In this document: piece after piece, positions 61,758 to 64,000 of the stretch
How positions within the stretch are numbered: the first letter of the stretch is position 1
Layout of the letters: each line of letters begins with the position of its first letter
Assembly (NCBI GenBank): GCA_900545025.1
Contig: UQXH01000006.1
Coordinates: 27,090 to 91,089, forward strand
DNA: 64,000 nucleotides
Direction of reading: 5' to 3'
Origin: an uncultured Phascolarctobacterium sp.
GTDB taxonomy: Bacteria > Bacillota > Negativicutes > Acidaminococcales > Acidaminococcaceae
The notes under the pieces: generated by a model
What the model was told of the DNA's origin: nothing
The model's input: the letters and a program-made list of their open reading frames with translations, nothing else
Databases searched by the model: none
Translations under genes and position numbers: made by a program

Positions 61758-62810
61758 ATGCAAAAAAATGAAAATTCCATTATCCGTTCTTCTGCCGCTG
61801 AATATCTTACTTATGTAGCTTCTACCGGAGAAGATACTGAAAGTATAGAAATGCGTTATGAAGACGAAAATATCTGGCTTACACAAAAAATGTTAGCCGC
61901 TTTATATGGTGTAGATATTCGTACCGTGAATGAACATATAAAAAATATTTATCGGGACAGCGAACTGGAAGAAGCGGCAACTATCCGGAATTTCCGGATA
62001 GTTCAAAAAGAGGGCAGGAGAGAAGTATCAAGAGAAGTCTTACATTACAATTTAGCAGTTACCATAGCTGTTGGATTTAAAGTTAATAATGAAAGAGCCA
62101 TACAATTTAGAAAATGGGCTAATGTAATAGTAAAAGAATTTACTATTAAAGGTTGGGTCATGGATGAAGAACGCCTTAAAAATGGAGGAACTGTTCTTAC
62201 AAAAGAGTATTTTGAAAAACAGCTGGAAAAAATTCGTGAAATCCGTATGTCTGAACGCAAATTTTACCAGAAAATTACTGATATTTACGCTACTTCTATT
62301 GACTATGACCCCTCTGCTAAAGCTACCAGAAGGTTTTTTGCAGCAGTGCAGAATAAACTGCATTACGGTGTTCATGGCAATACCGCAGCAGAGCTGATTT
62401 ATAACAGAGCTGATGCAACAAAAGAGAATATGGGGCTTACTAACTGGGAAGGTGCACCTCATGGTAAAATACACCGTTATGATGTAACTGTTGCCAAAAA
62501 TTATCTGACAGACCAGGAATTGCAGGAGCTGGCACGGATTGTATCGGCTTATCTTGATCTGGCAGAAGCACAGGCACAGCGTCATATACCCATGACTATG
62601 GAAGACTGGGAAAAACGCCTGAATGGTTTTCTGGCAGTTTGGGACAGGGATGTGTTGAAAGATGCCGGCAAAGTTTCTGCAGAGCTTGCCAAAGCTCATG
62701 CCCTCAGTGAATTTGAAAAATACAGAGTAGTACAGGATAAAATTTATCAAAGCGACTTTGACAGAATGATGTTACAGGAAGCCTGTGAAGGCGGTGAAGC
62801 TGATGAGTAA
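61758..62810 (+). CDS. rhuM: RhuM-family protein
   Basis: 350 residues. The family start SIEMRYEDENIWLTQKMLAALYGVDIRTVNEHIKN (part given) with the winged-helix-like IWLTQKMLAALY, then FRIVQKEGRREVSREVLHYNL and the C-terminal MTMEDWEKRLNGFL. RhuM proteins are common partners within type I loci but their job is not settled. It lies six bases after hsdM and its stop overlaps the hsdS start by eight bases, so it is coupled to both. Confidence 0.85.
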   Translation: MQKNENSIIRSSAAEYLTYVASTGEDTESIEMRYEDENIWLTQKMLAALYGVDIRTVNEHIKNIYRDSELEEAATIRNFRIVQKEGRREVSREVLHYNLAVTIAVGFKVNNERAIQFRKWANVIVKEFTIKGWVMDEERLKNGGTVLTKEYFEKQLEKIREIRMSERKFYQKITDIYATSIDYDPSAKATRRFFAAVQNKLHYGVHGNTAAELIYNRADATKENMGLTNWEGAPHGKIHRYDVTVAKNYLTDQELQELARIVSAYLDLAEAQAQRHIPMTMEDWEKRLNGFLAVWDRDVLKDAGKVSAELAKAHALSEFEKYRVVQDKIYQSDFDRMMLQEACEGGEADE

Positions 62811-64000
62811 ATTAGATGAGTTAATACAGGAATATTGTCCTGATGGGGTGGAGTATAAGGAAATTCAAGAAATTTCTAAAATACTTTCACCAAGAGCGAA
62901 AGTAAAAGCAAGGGATTATATGAAAGAAGGGAAATATCCTATTATAGATCAAGGACAAAAATATATTGGAGGGTATACAGATAAAGAAATTGCTTTTCCT
63001 AAGGGAGAATATATAATTTTTGGAGATCATACTTGTGTAGTTAAATTTATTGATTTTCAGTTTGTACAAGGTGCAGATGGTGTAAAAGTAATTTCAGTTG
63101 AAAAACAAATATTACCTAAATTTTTATATTACAGTATGAGTAATATAAAAATGGAAGTTAATTATAAGAGGCACTGGTCTCAAATAAAAATAGTAAGTAT
63201 TCCTGTACCACCGATTCCTGTACAGCAAGAAATTGTTCGTATTTTGGATAATTTTACTATGGTTACTGAGAGAATAAAAAAAGAAATTCATGCAGAATAT
63301 ACAGCTCGTAAAAAGCAGTATGAATATTATAGAGATAAATTATTGGCATTTGATATGTTTTCAGAAGTATTAAATATAACTGAAAAAAGAAAAATTGGAG
63401 AAGTATGTAATGTTTTTGCAGGGGGAGATGTACCAAAAGAGTTTATATCTAATGTAAAAACATCTGAATATATTTATCCTGTAATTAGTAATGGTGTAGG
63501 AGAAAATGCGGTATATGGTTATACAAATATTGCTAAAGTAACAGATAATGCAGTAACTGTTGCAGCAAGAGGAACAATCGGTTATGCTGCATATAGAGAT
63601 TATCCCTATTTTCCGATAATTCGTTTATTAACTGCAATACCTAAAAATAATAAAGAATTGGATACAAAGTATTTATATTATTATTTACAAGGTAAGAAAT
63701 ATTCAGTTCCTACCAGTGGTATTCCGCAGCTTACTACAGAAATGTTGAAAAAAGTGGAAATATCATTTCCCCCTTTAGAAACGCAAAAACGTATTGTGCA
63801 TGTTCTGGACAATTTTGAAAAAATCTGTTCTGATTTGAATATTGGTCTGCCTGCGGAAATTGAAGCACGGCAGAAACAGTATGAATATTATCGTGATGCT
63901 CTGTTGACATTCGCTGCCAAAGGCGACATAATCGTTAACAGAACAGAACAGAACAGAACAGAACAGAACAGAACAGAACAGAACAGAACAGAACAGAACA
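62803..64000 (+). CDS. hsdS: Type I specificity subunit, partial, with repeat tract
   Basis: I translated this from the ATG at 62803; it is open to the window end (about 399 codons). Two target-recognition regions (about 20-150 and 200-330, the latter starting RKIGEVCNVFAGGD) are each followed by a conserved helix with the same motif, ARKKQYEYYRDKLL and ARQKQYEYYRDALL. It decides the DNA target of the complex. After the second helix the reading frame enters AACAG repeats, read as NRTEQ units. The start overlaps rhuM by eight bases. The true C-terminus is outside the window. Confidence 0.9.
   Translation, partial: MSKLDELIQEYCPDGVEYKEIQEISKILSPRAKVKARDYMKEGKYPIIDQGQKYIGGYTDKEIAFPKGEYIIFGDHTCVVKFIDFQFVQGADGVKVISVEKQILPKFLYYSMSNIKMEVNYKRHWSQIKIVSIPVPPIPVQQEIVRILDNFTMVTERIKKEIHAEYTARKKQYEYYRDKLLAFDMFSEVLNITEKRKIGEVCNVFAGGDVPKEFISNVKTSEYIYPVISNGVGENAVYGYTNIAKVTDNAVTVAARGTIGYAAYRDYPYFPIIRLLTAIPKNNKELDTKYLYYYLQGKKYSVPTSGIPQLTTEMLKKVEISFPPLETQKRIVHVLDNFEKICSDLNIGLPAEIEARQKQYEYYRDALLTFAAKGDIIVNRTEQNRTEQNRTEQNRTEQN
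63937..64000 (+). repeat. Pentanucleotide tandem repeat (AACAG) inside hsdS
   Basis: Perfect AACAG units from 63937 to the edge, 12.8 copies, in the coding frame of hsdS. Each gained or lost copy changes the frame by five bases. The repeat may continue beyond the window, and the window may end at it because of assembly limits. Confidence 0.95.

Noticed and set aside
63937..64000. Short repeats at the window edge as a CRISPR array
   Set aside because: The unit is 5 bases without spacers, inside a coding frame, so it is a tandem repeat.

Overview
The window looks like chromosome from an anaerobic, low-to-mid GC, diderm Firmicute (class Negativicutes). My best guess is an Acidaminococcaceae gut bacterium such as Phascolarctobacterium, but that name is inference. 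Sequence support: Firmicute-type genes (SpoVB-like flippase, SpoVD-like PBP with PASTA domain, ECF transporters, strong GGAGG ribosome binding sites) occur beside an outer-membrane beta-barrel protein ending in Phe, a periplasmic Spy/CpxP-like protein and secreted periplasmic enzymes. Rubrerythrin, DcuC-type C4-dicarboxylate transport and formyl-THF ligase fit an anaerobe.

Layout. 1-5.3 kb: partial DcuC, two CbiK-type chelatases (one cytosolic, one secreted behind a structured leader with a terminator), a secreted unknown, a DtxR-type repressor and an FkbM methyltransferase. 5.5-12.1 kb: a complete iron-type ABC importer (binding lipoprotein, fused permease, ATPase), then a second binding lipoprotein translationally coupled to an exported fumarase/argininosuccinate-lyase-superfamily protein. 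12.1-13.3 kb (minus): thiW, a small membrane protein and an ArsR sensor. 13.4-20.5 kb: CaiB-family protein, M48 protease, rubrerythrin, OMP, flippase, M23 protein, purC.

20.6-28.8 kb is an accessory island beside tRNA-Gly(CCC): a LysR remnant, an SDR/tautomerase cassette with divergent LysR, a decayed mobilization module (mobC, broken relaxase, possible oriT), a self-contained DUF1413-like/Dam methylase/AAA-TOPRIM ATPase operon that looks like a defence system, and an IS200/IS605-type element whose transposase has lost its catalytic tyrosine.

28.8-49.4 kb returns to core genes: efflux adaptor, radical SAM, NlpC/P60, an enhancer-binding-protein-like regulator without GAFTGA, M23, trmB, SEDS/PBP pair, fhs with a divergent folD, vanZ, a four-gene ECF importer, a spy/two-component locus, SDR, murI. 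49.6-57.1 kb is an 11-gene Mrp/Mbh-like cation antiporter operon with three antiporter-type large subunits. 57.2-60.0 kb: EamA exporter, LarA-family protein, XRE regulator, tRNA-Thr(CGT). 60.2-64.0 kb: a type I restriction-modification locus (hsdM, rhuM, hsdS) whose hsdS runs into a pentanucleotide AACAG tandem repeat of at least 12.8 copies at the window edge, a strong candidate for phase variation.
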